The notes beneath the pieces were generated by a model that saw only the letters and a list, made by a program, of their open reading frames with translations, was not told where the DNA came from and searched no databases. DNA of 64,000 nucleotides. It comes from Phycobacter sedimenti (GTDB taxonomy: Bacteria > Pseudomonadota > Alphaproteobacteria > Rhodobacterales > Rhodobacteraceae). Location of the stretch: positions 124,001-188,000 of the forward strand of contig NZ_JBBVGR010000007.1 in NCBI RefSeq assembly GCF_038148855.1. Reading direction: 5' to 3'. Positions 33,724-41,829 of the stretch are shown one piece after another. Numbering within the stretch: the stretch's first letter is position 1; every line of letters begins with the position of its first letter. Position numbers and translations under genes: made by a program.

Positions 33724-33765
33724 GCGGCCCGGGGTGCATGGGCCGATTTTGAGGGAGGACGACCC

Positions 33766-34527
33766 ATGGCCGAGGACATGAGCATCACCAGCTATCTTGC
33801 GCAGGGCGGCAAGCTGACCAACCCATCCAACGTGCCGCCGCGCTACCGCGCCGAGCTTTTGAAACTGATGGCGACCTTCGTGGACAGCGAACTGGCCGGG
33901 GCGGCGGGATTTGCCGATATCATCAACGAAGGCCCCGGCATCAAGGCGCGCATCGCCGCTGCCAAGATCGTGCTGGAAAAGACCGACAACGCCGACAAGG
34001 TGCTGCGGATCATGGGAGACTTTGGCGCCGATACAGAGGCCTACGCGGACCATCACCCCTGGACCGCACGACTGGAGCGCGATGCCGACATCGGCCAGAG
34101 CCGCAGCAAGCACGACATGCGCCTTGCGGTCTTCAACTACCCGCTGGAAGGCTGGACGGATGCGGTGGTGATGAACCTCCTGATGGGCCGCGCGGTGGTG
34201 GTACAGCTTGGCGAGCTGTCCCGCGTGTCCTACCAGCCTCTGGCCGAAGCGTTTCGCGCCATCGGGCCCATCGAGACGCGCCACGCGGAACTGGCCGAAG
34301 AGGGGCTGGCCCAGCTGGTGCAGCATGGCGAAGGGCCGCAGGCGCAGGAAGCGGTCGCCTACTGGTGGCCGCGCGTTGCAGCCTCTTTTGGCGCCGAGGA
34401 CTCGGACAAGTTCGACGGCCTCTGCGCCATGGGCCTGCGCCAGACCCCGAACGCCGGTCTGCGCAGCCAGTGGGAACAGGACGCAGGCGCGATCCTCAAG
34501 AAACTTGGCCTCGCGACCCCAATCTGA
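33766..34527 (+). CDS. Orphan phenylacetic acid catabolic (PaaA/PaaC, PF05138-like) protein
   Basis: 253-aa helical protein of the PaaA/PaaC superfamily, distinct from both copies in the operon. Carboxylate-rich helices suggest possible metal ligands: FVDSELAGAAGFADII, GDFGADTEAYADHH and ETRHAELAEEG. The length equals PaaC, but sequence identity to the PaaC above looks low. It lies 83 bp beyond paaE and behind a terminator, so it is probably expressed on its own. It may be an accessory or alternative oxygenase component, or unrelated to phenylacetate. The start follows GGGAGGACGACCC. Confidence 0.75.
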   Translation: MAEDMSITSYLAQGGKLTNPSNVPPRYRAELLKLMATFVDSELAGAAGFADIINEGPGIKARIAAAKIVLEKTDNADKVLRIMGDFGADTEAYADHHPWTARLERDADIGQSRSKHDMRLAVFNYPLEGWTDAVVMNLLMGRAVVVQLGELSRVSYQPLAEAFRAIGPIETRHAELAEEGLAQLVQHGEGPQAQEAVAYWWPRVAASFGAEDSDKFDGLCAMGLRQTPNAGLRSQWEQDAGAILKKLGLATPI

Positions 34528-34550
34528 GCGAAAACGCTGAACGAAAACAA

Positions 34551-34628
34551 GGCGCGGGCTCCCGCCTGGACTTGGGCGCATCACAGATGCCCCGCGCCCA
34601 GTTGGGCCGGGCGCGCCGTGCGGCGCGC
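34551..34628 (-). repeat. Dispersed CCCAA/GCGGGAG hairpin repeat, copy 3
   Basis: On the minus strand: hairpin A GCGCGCCG/CGGCGCGC (34611-34628), the linker CCGGCCCAACTGGG, hairpin B GGGC-CATC/GATG-CCC (34574-34592) and the tail AGGCGGGAGCCCG. It occupies part of the 296-bp gap 34528-34823. The remaining 195 bp before the aminotransferase shows no gene. Confidence 0.75.
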
Positions 34629-34823
34629 GTGTCGCTCTGGCACAGCAAACGAGCCGCGATGTTTCGCGCGCGAAACAGGTTGCTGAGGCATTGCAGCGGC
34701 GCGCGGCAAACGGGCAACCTCGGCGCACAGCACTGCACCCACGGGAGAGGCAGAGGGGTACTGGACGTTGCCGGTGCAGGCTTTTAGGGTCCGGCCCAAG
34801 GCATATTCCGAAAGGCGCACCCC

Positions 34824-35687
34824 ATGGCAGCAAGCGACACCATCCACACCTATTTCAACGGCCAATGGCACCAGGGCGATGTGCCGATCATGACCGCCGC
34901 CGATCATGCGGCCTGGCTTGGCTCCTCGATCTTTGACGGCGCACGCCTGTTTGACGGGGTGACACCGGATCTTGATCTGCACTGCGCCCGCGCCAATGCC
35001 TCTGCCGAGGCCCTGTTGATGAAGCCCACCGTGACGGTCGAGGACATGGTCGAGATCACCCGCGAGGGGCTGAAACGCTTTGCCCCCGGCGCGGCGGTCT
35101 ACATCCGCCCGATGTACTGGGCCACCGACGGCGATGCGACCATGATCGCGCCCGAATCGGAAAGCACCCGGTTTGCCCTGTGCCTTGAAGAGATCCCGAT
35201 GGCCCCGGCCGAGGCCAGCGCCACCCTGACCCGCACCCGGTTCCGCCGCCCGGTGCTGGAAAGCGCGGTGGTCAACGCCAAGGCCGGCTGCCTGTACCCC
35301 AACAACGCCCGCATGCTGCGCGAGGCCCGCGCCAAGGGCTTCACCAACGCACTTGTGCAGGACGCGATGGGCAATGTGGCGGAAACCGCGACCGCCAATA
35401 TCTTCATGGTGCGCGATGGCGAAGTGTTCACGCCGATCGCAAACGGCACCTTCCTGGCCGGGATCACCCGCGCCCGCCACATCAAAAACCTCAAGGCAGA
35501 CGGGGTAGCGGTGCATGAAACCGTCCTGACGTTCCAGGACTTCGAGGAGGCCGACGAGGTCTTCATGTCCGGCAACATGAGCAAGGTCACGCCTGTGACC
35601 GCCTTTGACGACCGGCAGTATCAGATCGGCCCCGTGGCCCGGCGCGTGCGCGAGATGTATTGGGACTGGGCCGCCACGCATGGATGA
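34824..35687 (+). CDS. Class IV aminotransferase (branched-chain amino acid aminotransferase-like)
   Basis: 287-aa fold-type IV PLP enzyme. The catalytic lysine is Lys153 in AVVNAKAGCLYPNN; GNVAETATANIFMVRDGEV is the conserved PLP-phosphate region. It likely interconverts branched-chain amino acids and 2-keto acids. D-amino acid aminotransferase or aminodeoxychorismate lyase are alternatives within the fold but fit the motifs less well. The stop overlaps the following AbrB-family start by 8 nt, so the two are coupled. Confidence 0.87.
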   Translation: MAASDTIHTYFNGQWHQGDVPIMTAADHAAWLGSSIFDGARLFDGVTPDLDLHCARANASAEALLMKPTVTVEDMVEITREGLKRFAPGAAVYIRPMYWATDGDATMIAPESESTRFALCLEEIPMAPAEASATLTRTRFRRPVLESAVVNAKAGCLYPNNARMLREARAKGFTNALVQDAMGNVAETATANIFMVRDGEVFTPIANGTFLAGITRARHIKNLKADGVAVHETVLTFQDFEEADEVFMSGNMSKVTPVTAFDDRQYQIGPVARRVREMYWDWAATHG

Positions 35688-36750
35688 GGCGCGGCGCAGC
35701 CTCCTGACCCTAGCCGTCGGCGGGGTCGGAGCGCTGCTCGCATCCCTGATCCATATGCCCATGGCCCTGCTCGCAGGGCCTGCAATTGCCGTATCGGTTG
35801 CAAGCCTCTGGGGCGCGCCGATGAGCATCGCACCGCGCCTGCGCAACGGAGGTTTCCTGGTGATGGGGCTCAGCATCGGCTCCATGGTCAGCCCCGACAG
35901 TTTCGATGCCGTGATGCGCTGGCCGGTGGCCTTTGGACTGCTGGCCCTGCTCACGATCATCACGCCCATTGCAGGGCGCAGCCTGGTGCCGCGCCTCCTC
36001 CCGTTCGAGCGGCACGAGTCCTTTCTGGCGGCGGCTCCGGGACACCTGAGCCTGGTGATCGCCCTCGCCGACAGCCTGTCCCTGTCGCTGACGCGGCCAG
36101 TGGTTCTGGCCTCGATCCGGCTGATGGCCCTGACACTGCTGGTTCCGGTGGGGGCCGCCATGGCGGGACTGGAGATCGGCATGGGATTGCCAAGCAGCTC
36201 TGTCGTAGCTCCGTGGATCTGGATCGCAGCGCAAATCGCACTCGCCGTGACCATATCACCCTTTCTGGCCCTGATGAAACTGCCCGCCCCGACGCTGATC
36301 GCCGGGATCACGGTTGCGGCCGGCGCGCATCTTGGCGGCTGGACCGAGGGCGGTCTGCCGAGCTGGGGCGCCCAGGGCGCGCTGATCCTGATGGGGAGCC
36401 TGATCGGCACGCGGTTTACCGGCATGACATGGGGAGAGCTGCGCGACAGCCTGCTGGCGGGCGGCGTGATCGTGCTGCTGACCTGCGGATTGGCGGCGGT
36501 AGCAGCGTTTCCGGCGGCATACCTTTCGGGCTTGCCTCTGTTGGATGTCTTGCTTGGTTTTTCGCCCGGCGGGCTGGAGACAATGATCATCCTGGGTGCC
36601 GCCCTTGGCGCCGATCCGACCTTTGTGGCAGCGGCGCACCTCTTTCGCCTGTTGGTACTGGCGGTGGTGCTGATGCTTTATGCAACCCGCGTCGCCAAAC
36701 GGATGCAGCGGAAAAGCGATGGACAGGGCGCGGCCCCTCGGGCAGATTGA
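35680..36750 (+). CDS. AbrB family membrane protein
   Basis: 356-aa integral membrane protein with roughly ten hydrophobic segments arranged as a duplicated half, each with a Gly-rich stretch (LAGPAIAVSVASLWGAP; PSWGAQGALILMGSLIG). This is the AbrB family (PF05145), often misnamed ammonia monooxygenase; in E. coli AbrB is linked to aidB regulation, and the transport substrate is unknown. Start ATG 35680 lies within the aminotransferase end (ATGGATGA). The longer upstream frame is the aminotransferase shadow. Confidence 0.85.
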   Translation: MDEARRSLLTLAVGGVGALLASLIHMPMALLAGPAIAVSVASLWGAPMSIAPRLRNGGFLVMGLSIGSMVSPDSFDAVMRWPVAFGLLALLTIITPIAGRSLVPRLLPFERHESFLAAAPGHLSLVIALADSLSLSLTRPVVLASIRLMALTLLVPVGAAMAGLEIGMGLPSSSVVAPWIWIAAQIALAVTISPFLALMKLPAPTLIAGITVAAGAHLGGWTEGGLPSWGAQGALILMGSLIGTRFTGMTWGELRDSLLAGGVIVLLTCGLAAVAAFPAAYLSGLPLLDVLLGFSPGGLETMIILGAALGADPTFVAAAHLFRLLVLAVVLMLYATRVAKRMQRKSDGQGAAPRAD

Positions 36751-36771
36751 TCGGGAGTGTGGAGGGACGTG

Positions 36772-37227
36772 ATGCGCAAATTCCTGGTTGTGCTGGATGA
36801 CAGTCGCGAATGCCTGAACGCCATGCGCTTTGCCGCCATGCGGGCCGCAAGCACCGGCGGCGGCGTGGCGATCCTGTCGATTATCCCGCCCGATGAGTTC
36901 AATCACTGGATCGGCGTCGGCGAGGTCATGCGTGAAGAGGCCCGCGAACGCATCCACGCCCATTTCGAGGTCTTCGCCAAGTGGATGCGCGACCGGCAGG
37001 GCATCGACCCCGAACTGGTCATCCGCGAAGGCGAAGCCGTGCCCGAGATCCTGGCCCAGATCGATGCCGACCCCGAAATCGGCGTTCTGGTGCTGGGCGC
37101 TGGCACCGATCGCAAGGGGCCGGGACCGCTGGTCAACCAGCTCAGCAAGACTTCGGGCAGCCTGCCCGTGCCGATCACCATCGTCCCTGGCGATCTGTCC
37201 AAGGACCGGCTGGAAGCCATCACCTGA
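36772..37227 (+). CDS. Universal stress protein (UspA family)
   Basis: 151-aa single-domain Usp. The start MRKFLVVLDDSRECLNAMRFA is the usual beta-strand plus Asp pattern, and GAGTDRKGPGPLVNQLS matches the ATP-binding G-2x-G-9x-G-S/T motif, so it is probably nucleotide-binding. I chose ATG 36772, preceded by GGAGGGACGTG, over an in-frame GTG at 36757. It follows the AbrB gene by 21 bp. Confidence 0.9.
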   Translation: MRKFLVVLDDSRECLNAMRFAAMRAASTGGGVAILSIIPPDEFNHWIGVGEVMREEARERIHAHFEVFAKWMRDRQGIDPELVIREGEAVPEILAQIDADPEIGVLVLGAGTDRKGPGPLVNQLSKTSGSLPVPITIVPGDLSKDRLEAIT

Positions 37228-37317
37228 GAACACCACCCGGCGATTTCGCGGACTGGCATCCGATGTTCTGTTTTCTTGCGCAGACGGGCTTTGCGCATTT
37301 TAGAACCATTCCAAACC

Positions 37318-37346
37318 TTGACTTGTCTGCGCCCCGCGCGCATATC
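37318..37346 (+). promoter_or_regulatory. Candidate promoter upstream of the NifU-like gene
   Basis: TTGACT (37318-37323) and CATATC (37341-37346) are spaced 17 nt, 26 bp before the start codon. The -35 is strong and the -10 moderate. It would drive the NifU-like/tsaB/rimI group. Confidence 0.45.
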
Positions 37347-37371
37347 TTTCGCAGACCAACGGAGGCCTCAG

Positions 37372-37935
37372 ATGTTCATCCAGACCGAATCCACGCCGAA
37401 CCCGGCGACGCTGAAATTCCTTCCGGGACAGACCGTTCTGGAAGCAGGCACGGCCGATTTCGCAAGCCCCGAAGCGGCTGAGACCTCCCCCCTGGCCGCC
37501 CGTATCTTTGCGGTGAAGGGCGTGAGTGGCGTCTTTTTCGGCAATGACTTCGTGACCGTCACCAAGGCGGACGATGTCGAGTGGGATCACATCAAGCCTG
37601 CGATCCTGGGCGCCGTGATGGAGCATTACCAGTCCGGCCAGCCGGTCATCAACGCAGGCGGCGAACAAGCATCCGGCCACGCAGAACACACCGGCGAAGA
37701 TGGCGAAATTGTGAGCCAGATCAAGGATCTGCTCGACAGCCGCGTACGCCCTGCCGTGGCGCAGGACGGCGGCGACATCACCTTCCATGGCTTTGACCGC
37801 GGCGTGGTTTACCTGCACATGCAGGGCGCCTGCGCAGGCTGCCCCTCTTCGACGCTGACCCTGAAGATGGGGATCGAGAACCTGCTGCGCCACTACATCC
37901 CCGAAGTGACCGAGGTCCGTCCCGTCGCCGTCTGA
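37372..37935 (+). CDS. NifU family Fe-S cluster carrier (Nfu type)
   Basis: 187-aa Nfu scaffold or carrier that delivers 4Fe-4S clusters to target proteins. The N-terminal Nfu_N domain (MFIQTESTPNPATLKFLPG) and the C-terminal NifU-like domain with Cys154 and Cys157 (CAGC) are both intact. The ribosome site GGAGG lies 6 nt before the ATG. It is followed by tsaB 20 bp later, an arrangement seen in related alphaproteobacteria. Confidence 0.94.
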   Translation: MFIQTESTPNPATLKFLPGQTVLEAGTADFASPEAAETSPLAARIFAVKGVSGVFFGNDFVTVTKADDVEWDHIKPAILGAVMEHYQSGQPVINAGGEQASGHAEHTGEDGEIVSQIKDLLDSRVRPAVAQDGGDITFHGFDRGVVYLHMQGACAGCPSSTLTLKMGIENLLRHYIPEVTEVRPVAV

Positions 37936-37955
37936 GCGACACGAAAGGATACGAG

Positions 37956-38552
37956 ATGACCGCCGAACCGCTGGTTCTGGGTTTCGACACATCGGCCGCG
38001 CATTGCGCGGCCGCTTTGCTGCGGGGTGACACCGTTGTGGCAGAAGCGCTGGAGCCGATGACACGCGGCCAGGCAGAACGGCTGATGCCGCTTCTGGAAG
38101 AGCTTTTGGCGCAAGGCGGCGTCACATGGGCGGATCTGGACGCCATCGGCGTCGGTGTCGGCCCCGGCAATTTCACCGGCATCCGCATCGCCGTCTCCGC
38201 CGCACGCGGGCTGGCGCTGGGGCTGGAAATTCCCGCCATCGGCATCGACGGGTTCGAGGCGCGCGCCAAGCAGGGAACCCTGCCCGCAATCCCTGCCCCG
38301 CGTGATCAGGTCTATGCTGCGCTGCCGGATCAGGCACCGCGTCTGATGCCCCGCCAGGAGGCCGAAGACGCCGCGCGCGGTGCCCGGCTGACCTTTGCGC
38401 CAGAGGCCTCCCCCGCGGGGATGGCCGCAGCCATTGCGCGCATTGCAGCGGCGCGCAAGGACGAAAAGCCAGTTCCCCCGGCGCCGCTTTATCTGCGCGC
38501 GGCGGATGCAGCCCCCTCACGCGATGTACCGCCACAGCTGATCGATGGCTGA
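37956..38552 (+). CDS. tsaB: tRNA threonylcarbamoyladenosine biosynthesis protein TsaB
   Basis: 198-aa ASKHA-fold partner of TsaD in making t6A37 in tRNA. The opening LVLGFDTSAAHCAAALL and VGVGPGNFTGIRIAVSAARG are family hallmarks. It is nearly the usual length (around 200-230 aa). The stop overlaps rimI by 8 nt, which implies coupled translation. Confidence 0.92.
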   Translation: MTAEPLVLGFDTSAAHCAAALLRGDTVVAEALEPMTRGQAERLMPLLEELLAQGGVTWADLDAIGVGVGPGNFTGIRIAVSAARGLALGLEIPAIGIDGFEARAKQGTLPAIPAPRDQVYAALPDQAPRLMPRQEAEDAARGARLTFAPEASPAGMAAAIARIAAARKDEKPVPPAPLYLRAADAAPSRDVPPQLIDG

Positions 38553-38970
38553 TGCGCCGACACCGGAAGAGATGGCCGCCACCCATGCGGCGGCCTTTAC
38601 CCAGTCGCGCCCCTGGAGCGCCGAGGAATTCGCTGCCCTGCTGGACAGCTCTCTGACCTTTGCCGCAGGCGATGCGCGATGCTTCGCGCTGGTGCGCGTC
38701 GTGGCCGATGAGGCCGAGCTCCTGACCATCGCCACCGATCCCGCCCACCAGCGTCAGGGCCTCGCCCGCCGGGCCATGGACACCTGGCAGCACGCGGCCG
38801 CAGCGCGCGGCGCAAGCGAAGCCTTTCTGGAGGTGGCAGCCGACAACATGCCCGCACAGGCCCTGTACCAGAGCTGTGGATTCGCGCACTGCGGCCGCCG
38901 GGCCGGATATTACGCGCGCAAAGACGCGCCCGCAGTGGATGCCGTGCTGATGCGGCGCAGCTTACGTTAG
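38545..38970 (+). CDS. rimI: Ribosomal-protein-alanine N-acetyltransferase RimI
   Basis: 141-aa GNAT protein. Motif A, TIATDPAHQRQGLARRAMD, with the acetyl-CoA loop, and EVAADNMPAQALYQSCGF are typical of RimI. Its position immediately after tsaB supports the assignment, since tsaB-rimI is a common pair. The start codon sits inside the tsaB end. Confidence 0.88.
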   Translation: MADAPTPEEMAATHAAAFTQSRPWSAEEFAALLDSSLTFAAGDARCFALVRVVADEAELLTIATDPAHQRQGLARRAMDTWQHAAAARGASEAFLEVAADNMPAQALYQSCGFAHCGRRAGYYARKDAPAVDAVLMRRSLR

Positions 38971-38996
38971 GCCATCTGCCCGGATTTCCACCGATT

Positions 38997-39039
38997 GGTC
39001 AAAAAGCGGTTGACCCTGTCCTAGCCCTGCGGGCTAAAT
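38997..39039 (+). promoter_or_regulatory. Promoter with overlapping inverted repeat, upstream of the BMP gene
   Basis: TTGACC (39010-39015) and CTAAAT (39034-39039) are spaced 18 nt. The -35 box is also the right arm of the inverted repeat GGTCAA-7-TTGACC (38997-39015), a likely repressor site for the nucleoside importer. The leader is about 85 nt. Confidence 0.5.
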
Positions 39040-39129
39040 TGCCGCACCTAGACCCTGTTCCCGGACAACCTATATGCCGGGTGGCCGGGCACCGGCCTTA
39101 ACAATTAAAAACAACTTGGGAGTATCCAC

Positions 39130-40125
39130 ATGAGCCTGATGAAATCCCTGATGGGCGCATCGGCGGCACTGGCACTGACCGCAGGCGCGGCGCTGGCCGA
39201 ACCGGCGCTGATCTTTGACCTTGGCGGCAAGTTCGACAAATCCTTCAACGAAGCGGCCTTCAACGGGGCAAAACGCTGGGCCGAGGAAACCGGAAACAGC
39301 TTCCGCGAAATCGAACTGCAGTCCGAAGCCCAGCGCGAGCAGGCCCTGCGCCGCTTTGCCGAAGCAGGCTCGAACCCGATCGTGATGGCAGGCTTTGCCT
39401 TTGCCGACGCACTGGGCCAGGTCGCTGCCGACTACCCGGACACCAAATTCACCATCATCGACATGGTCGTCGACCAGCCCAACGTGCGCTCGGTCGTCTT
39501 CAACGAGCATGAAGGCTCCTACCTCGTCGGCATGATGGCAGCCGAGGCGTCGAAATCCGGCACCGTCGGCTTCATCGGCGGCATGGACATTCCGCTCATC
39601 CGCAAATTCGCCTGCGGCTATGCGCAGGGCGTGATGGCGGCCAACCCCGACGCCAAGGTCATCGCCAATATGACCGGCACCACCCCGGCGGCCTGGAACG
39701 ACCCGGTGAAGGGCTCCGAGCTGACCAAGGCGCAGATCAGCCAGGGCGCTGACGTGGTCTATGCGGCTGCGGGCGGCACCGGTGTTGGCGTTCTTCAGAC
39801 CGCCGCAGACGAGGACATCCTGTCGATCGGTGTGGACAGCAACCAGAATCACCTGCACCCAGGCAAGGTGCTGACCTCGATGATGAAACGCGTGGACAAC
39901 GCGGTCTACGAGGCCTTCAGCGATGGCCCCGACATGGAGACCGGTTTCTCGGTCATGGGTCTGGCCAATGGCGGTGTCGGCTATGCGCTGGACGACAACA
40001 ACGCACCGCTGGTCTCGGCTGAAATGCAGGCCATGGTGGACGATGCTGCGGCCAAGATCGCCTCGGGTGAGTTGAAAGTGCATGACTACATGTCCGACGA
40101 CAGCTGCCCGGCGCTGACGTTCTGA
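39130..40125 (+). CDS. BMP family ABC transporter substrate-binding protein
   Basis: 331-aa periplasmic basic-membrane-protein-type receptor, likely for purine nucleosides. The signal peptide is MSLMKSLMGASAALALTAGA with cleavage after ALA near residue 23; the mature start EPALIFDLGGKFDKSFNEAA has the BMP motif GKFDKSFN. Start ATG 39130 follows GGGAG. It is the first gene of the importer cluster; a terminator-like hairpin in the 174-bp gap before the ATPase should give excess receptor over the membrane parts. Confidence 0.93.
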   Translation: MSLMKSLMGASAALALTAGAALAEPALIFDLGGKFDKSFNEAAFNGAKRWAEETGNSFREIELQSEAQREQALRRFAEAGSNPIVMAGFAFADALGQVAADYPDTKFTIIDMVVDQPNVRSVVFNEHEGSYLVGMMAAEASKSGTVGFIGGMDIPLIRKFACGYAQGVMAANPDAKVIANMTGTTPAAWNDPVKGSELTKAQISQGADVVYAAAGGTGVGVLQTAADEDILSIGVDSNQNHLHPGKVLTSMMKRVDNAVYEAFSDGPDMETGFSVMGLANGGVGYALDDNNAPLVSAEMQAMVDDAAAKIASGELKVHDYMSDDSCPALTF

Positions 40126-40175
40126 TCAGTTCGCGCTCCGGCCCCGCGCACTGCGCGGGATCGGGGCCAGTTCTG

Positions 40176-40216
40176 CCCGGAGGCTGCCCTGAACGCCGCC
40201 TCCGGGTTTGGTTTTT
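40176..40216 (+). terminator. Terminator/attenuator between BMP gene and ABC ATPase
   Basis: CCCGGAGGC (40176-40184) pairs with GCCTCCGGG (40198-40206), followed by TTTGGTTTTT (40207-40216). The stem is 9 bp with a 13-nt loop. It lies inside the operon, so partial termination is expected. Confidence 0.7.
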
Positions 40217-40299
40217 ATGACCCTTTCGGCAAAGCGCTCTGCCGATACCGTGGATCTCTGGCCCACCGGGGCACTCCACGAGACTGTTGAGGAGCCAGA

Positions 40300-41829
40300 A
40301 TGACGGCACCAGCGATTGAACTCAAAGGCATCTCCAAAGCCTTTGGCCCGGTCCAGGCAAACAAGGACATCTCCATCAGCGTCGCCCCCGGCACGATCCA
40401 CGGGATCATCGGTGAAAACGGCGCAGGCAAATCCACGCTGATGAGCATTCTTTACGGGTTCTACAAAGCCGACCGCGGCGAGATCTGGATCAACGGCCAA
40501 CGGACCGAGATCCCCGACAGCCAGGCCGCCATCGCTGCAGGCATCGGCATGGTGTTCCAGCATTTCAAGCTGGTGGAGAATTTCACGGTGCTGGAAAACA
40601 TCGTCCTTGGCGCCGAGGACAGCGGGCTTCTGATGCCCTCGCTGCGCCGCGCCCGCAAGGAGCTGAAGGCGCTGGAAGAGGAATACGAGCTGTTCGTGGA
40701 TCCGGACAAGCGCATCGACGAGATCGGTGTCGGCATGCAGCAGCGGGTCGAGATCCTCAAAGCGCTATACCGCAAGGCCGAGATCCTGATCCTGGATGAA
40801 CCCACCGGCGTTCTGACCCCGGCCGAGGCCGACCAGCTGTTCCGCATCCTCGACCGGCTGCGCGCCGAAGGAAAAACCATCATCCTGATCACCCACAAGC
40901 TGCGCGAGATCATGGAAGCCACGGATACCGTCAGCGTCATGCGCCGCGGCGAGATGACCGCAACCGTCAAGACCTCCGAGACCAACCCCGAACATCTGGC
41001 CGAGCTGATGGTGGGTCGAAAGGTGCTCTTGCGCGTCGATAAGGTGCCCGCCCAGCCCGGCAAGCCGATCCTGGAGGTGGAGAACCTGCGCGTCGTCGAC
41101 GAGGCAGGCGTGGAGCGCGTCAAAGGCATCGACCTCTCCGTGCGCGCCGGAGAGATCCTCGGCATTGCGGGCGTTGCGGGCAACGGTCAGTCCGAACTCC
41201 TTGAGGTGCTGGGCGGCATGCGCCCCGGCACCGGCAGCATTCGCCTGAATGGCCAGCCCCTGCCCCTGTCTGGCGCGGGATCGGACGGGCGCGCACGCCG
41301 CGCCGCCCATGTGGCCCATGTCCCCGAGGACCGCCAGCGCGAGGGCCTGATCATGGACTTCCACGCTTGGGAAAACGTCGCCTTCGGCTATCACCACGCG
41401 CCGGAATACCAGCGCGGCCTGTTGATGGACAACGCCGCCCTGCGCGCCGACACTGCCGCCAAGATGGAAAAATTCGACGTCCGCCCACCAGATCCCTGGC
41501 TTGCCGCCAAGAATTTCTCGGGCGGCAACCAGCAGAAGATCGTCGTGGCCCGCGAGATCGAGCGCAACCCGGATCTGTTGCTGATCGGCCAACCGACGCG
41601 CGGCGTCGACATTGGCGCCATCGAATTCATTCACAAGCAGATCGTTGCCTTGCGCGATCAGGGCAAGGCGATCCTGCTGGTTTCGGTCGAGCTGGAAGAG
41701 ATCCTGTCCCTCTCGGACCGGGTTGCGGTGATGTTTGACGGCATGATCATGGGCGAGCGCGCCGCAGATCAGACCGACGAGAAGGAACTGGGCCTTCTGA
41801 TGGCCGGTGTCGCGGGGGAGGCCGCGTAA
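40300..41829 (+). CDS. Nucleoside-type ABC transporter ATP-binding protein (two ATPase domains)
   Basis: 509-aa duplicated ATPase as in sugar/nucleoside importers (RbsA-like). The first half has a complete Walker A GENGAGKST, an IDEIGVGMQQRVEILKAL signature region and Walker B LILDEPTG. The second half has a degenerate Walker A (GVAGNGQSE) but a clear FSGGNQQKIVVAREIE signature and IGQPTRGVD. One functional and one degenerate site are normal for this subfamily. It is followed directly by two permease genes. Confidence 0.93.
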   Translation: MTAPAIELKGISKAFGPVQANKDISISVAPGTIHGIIGENGAGKSTLMSILYGFYKADRGEIWINGQRTEIPDSQAAIAAGIGMVFQHFKLVENFTVLENIVLGAEDSGLLMPSLRRARKELKALEEEYELFVDPDKRIDEIGVGMQQRVEILKALYRKAEILILDEPTGVLTPAEADQLFRILDRLRAEGKTIILITHKLREIMEATDTVSVMRRGEMTATVKTSETNPEHLAELMVGRKVLLRVDKVPAQPGKPILEVENLRVVDEAGVERVKGIDLSVRAGEILGIAGVAGNGQSELLEVLGGMRPGTGSIRLNGQPLPLSGAGSDGRARRAAHVAHVPEDRQREGLIMDFHAWENVAFGYHHAPEYQRGLLMDNAALRADTAAKMEKFDVRPPDPWLAAKNFSGGNQQKIVVAREIERNPDLLLIGQPTRGVDIGAIEFIHKQIVALRDQGKAILLVSVELEEILSLSDRVAVMFDGMIMGERAADQTDEKELGLLMAGVAGEAA

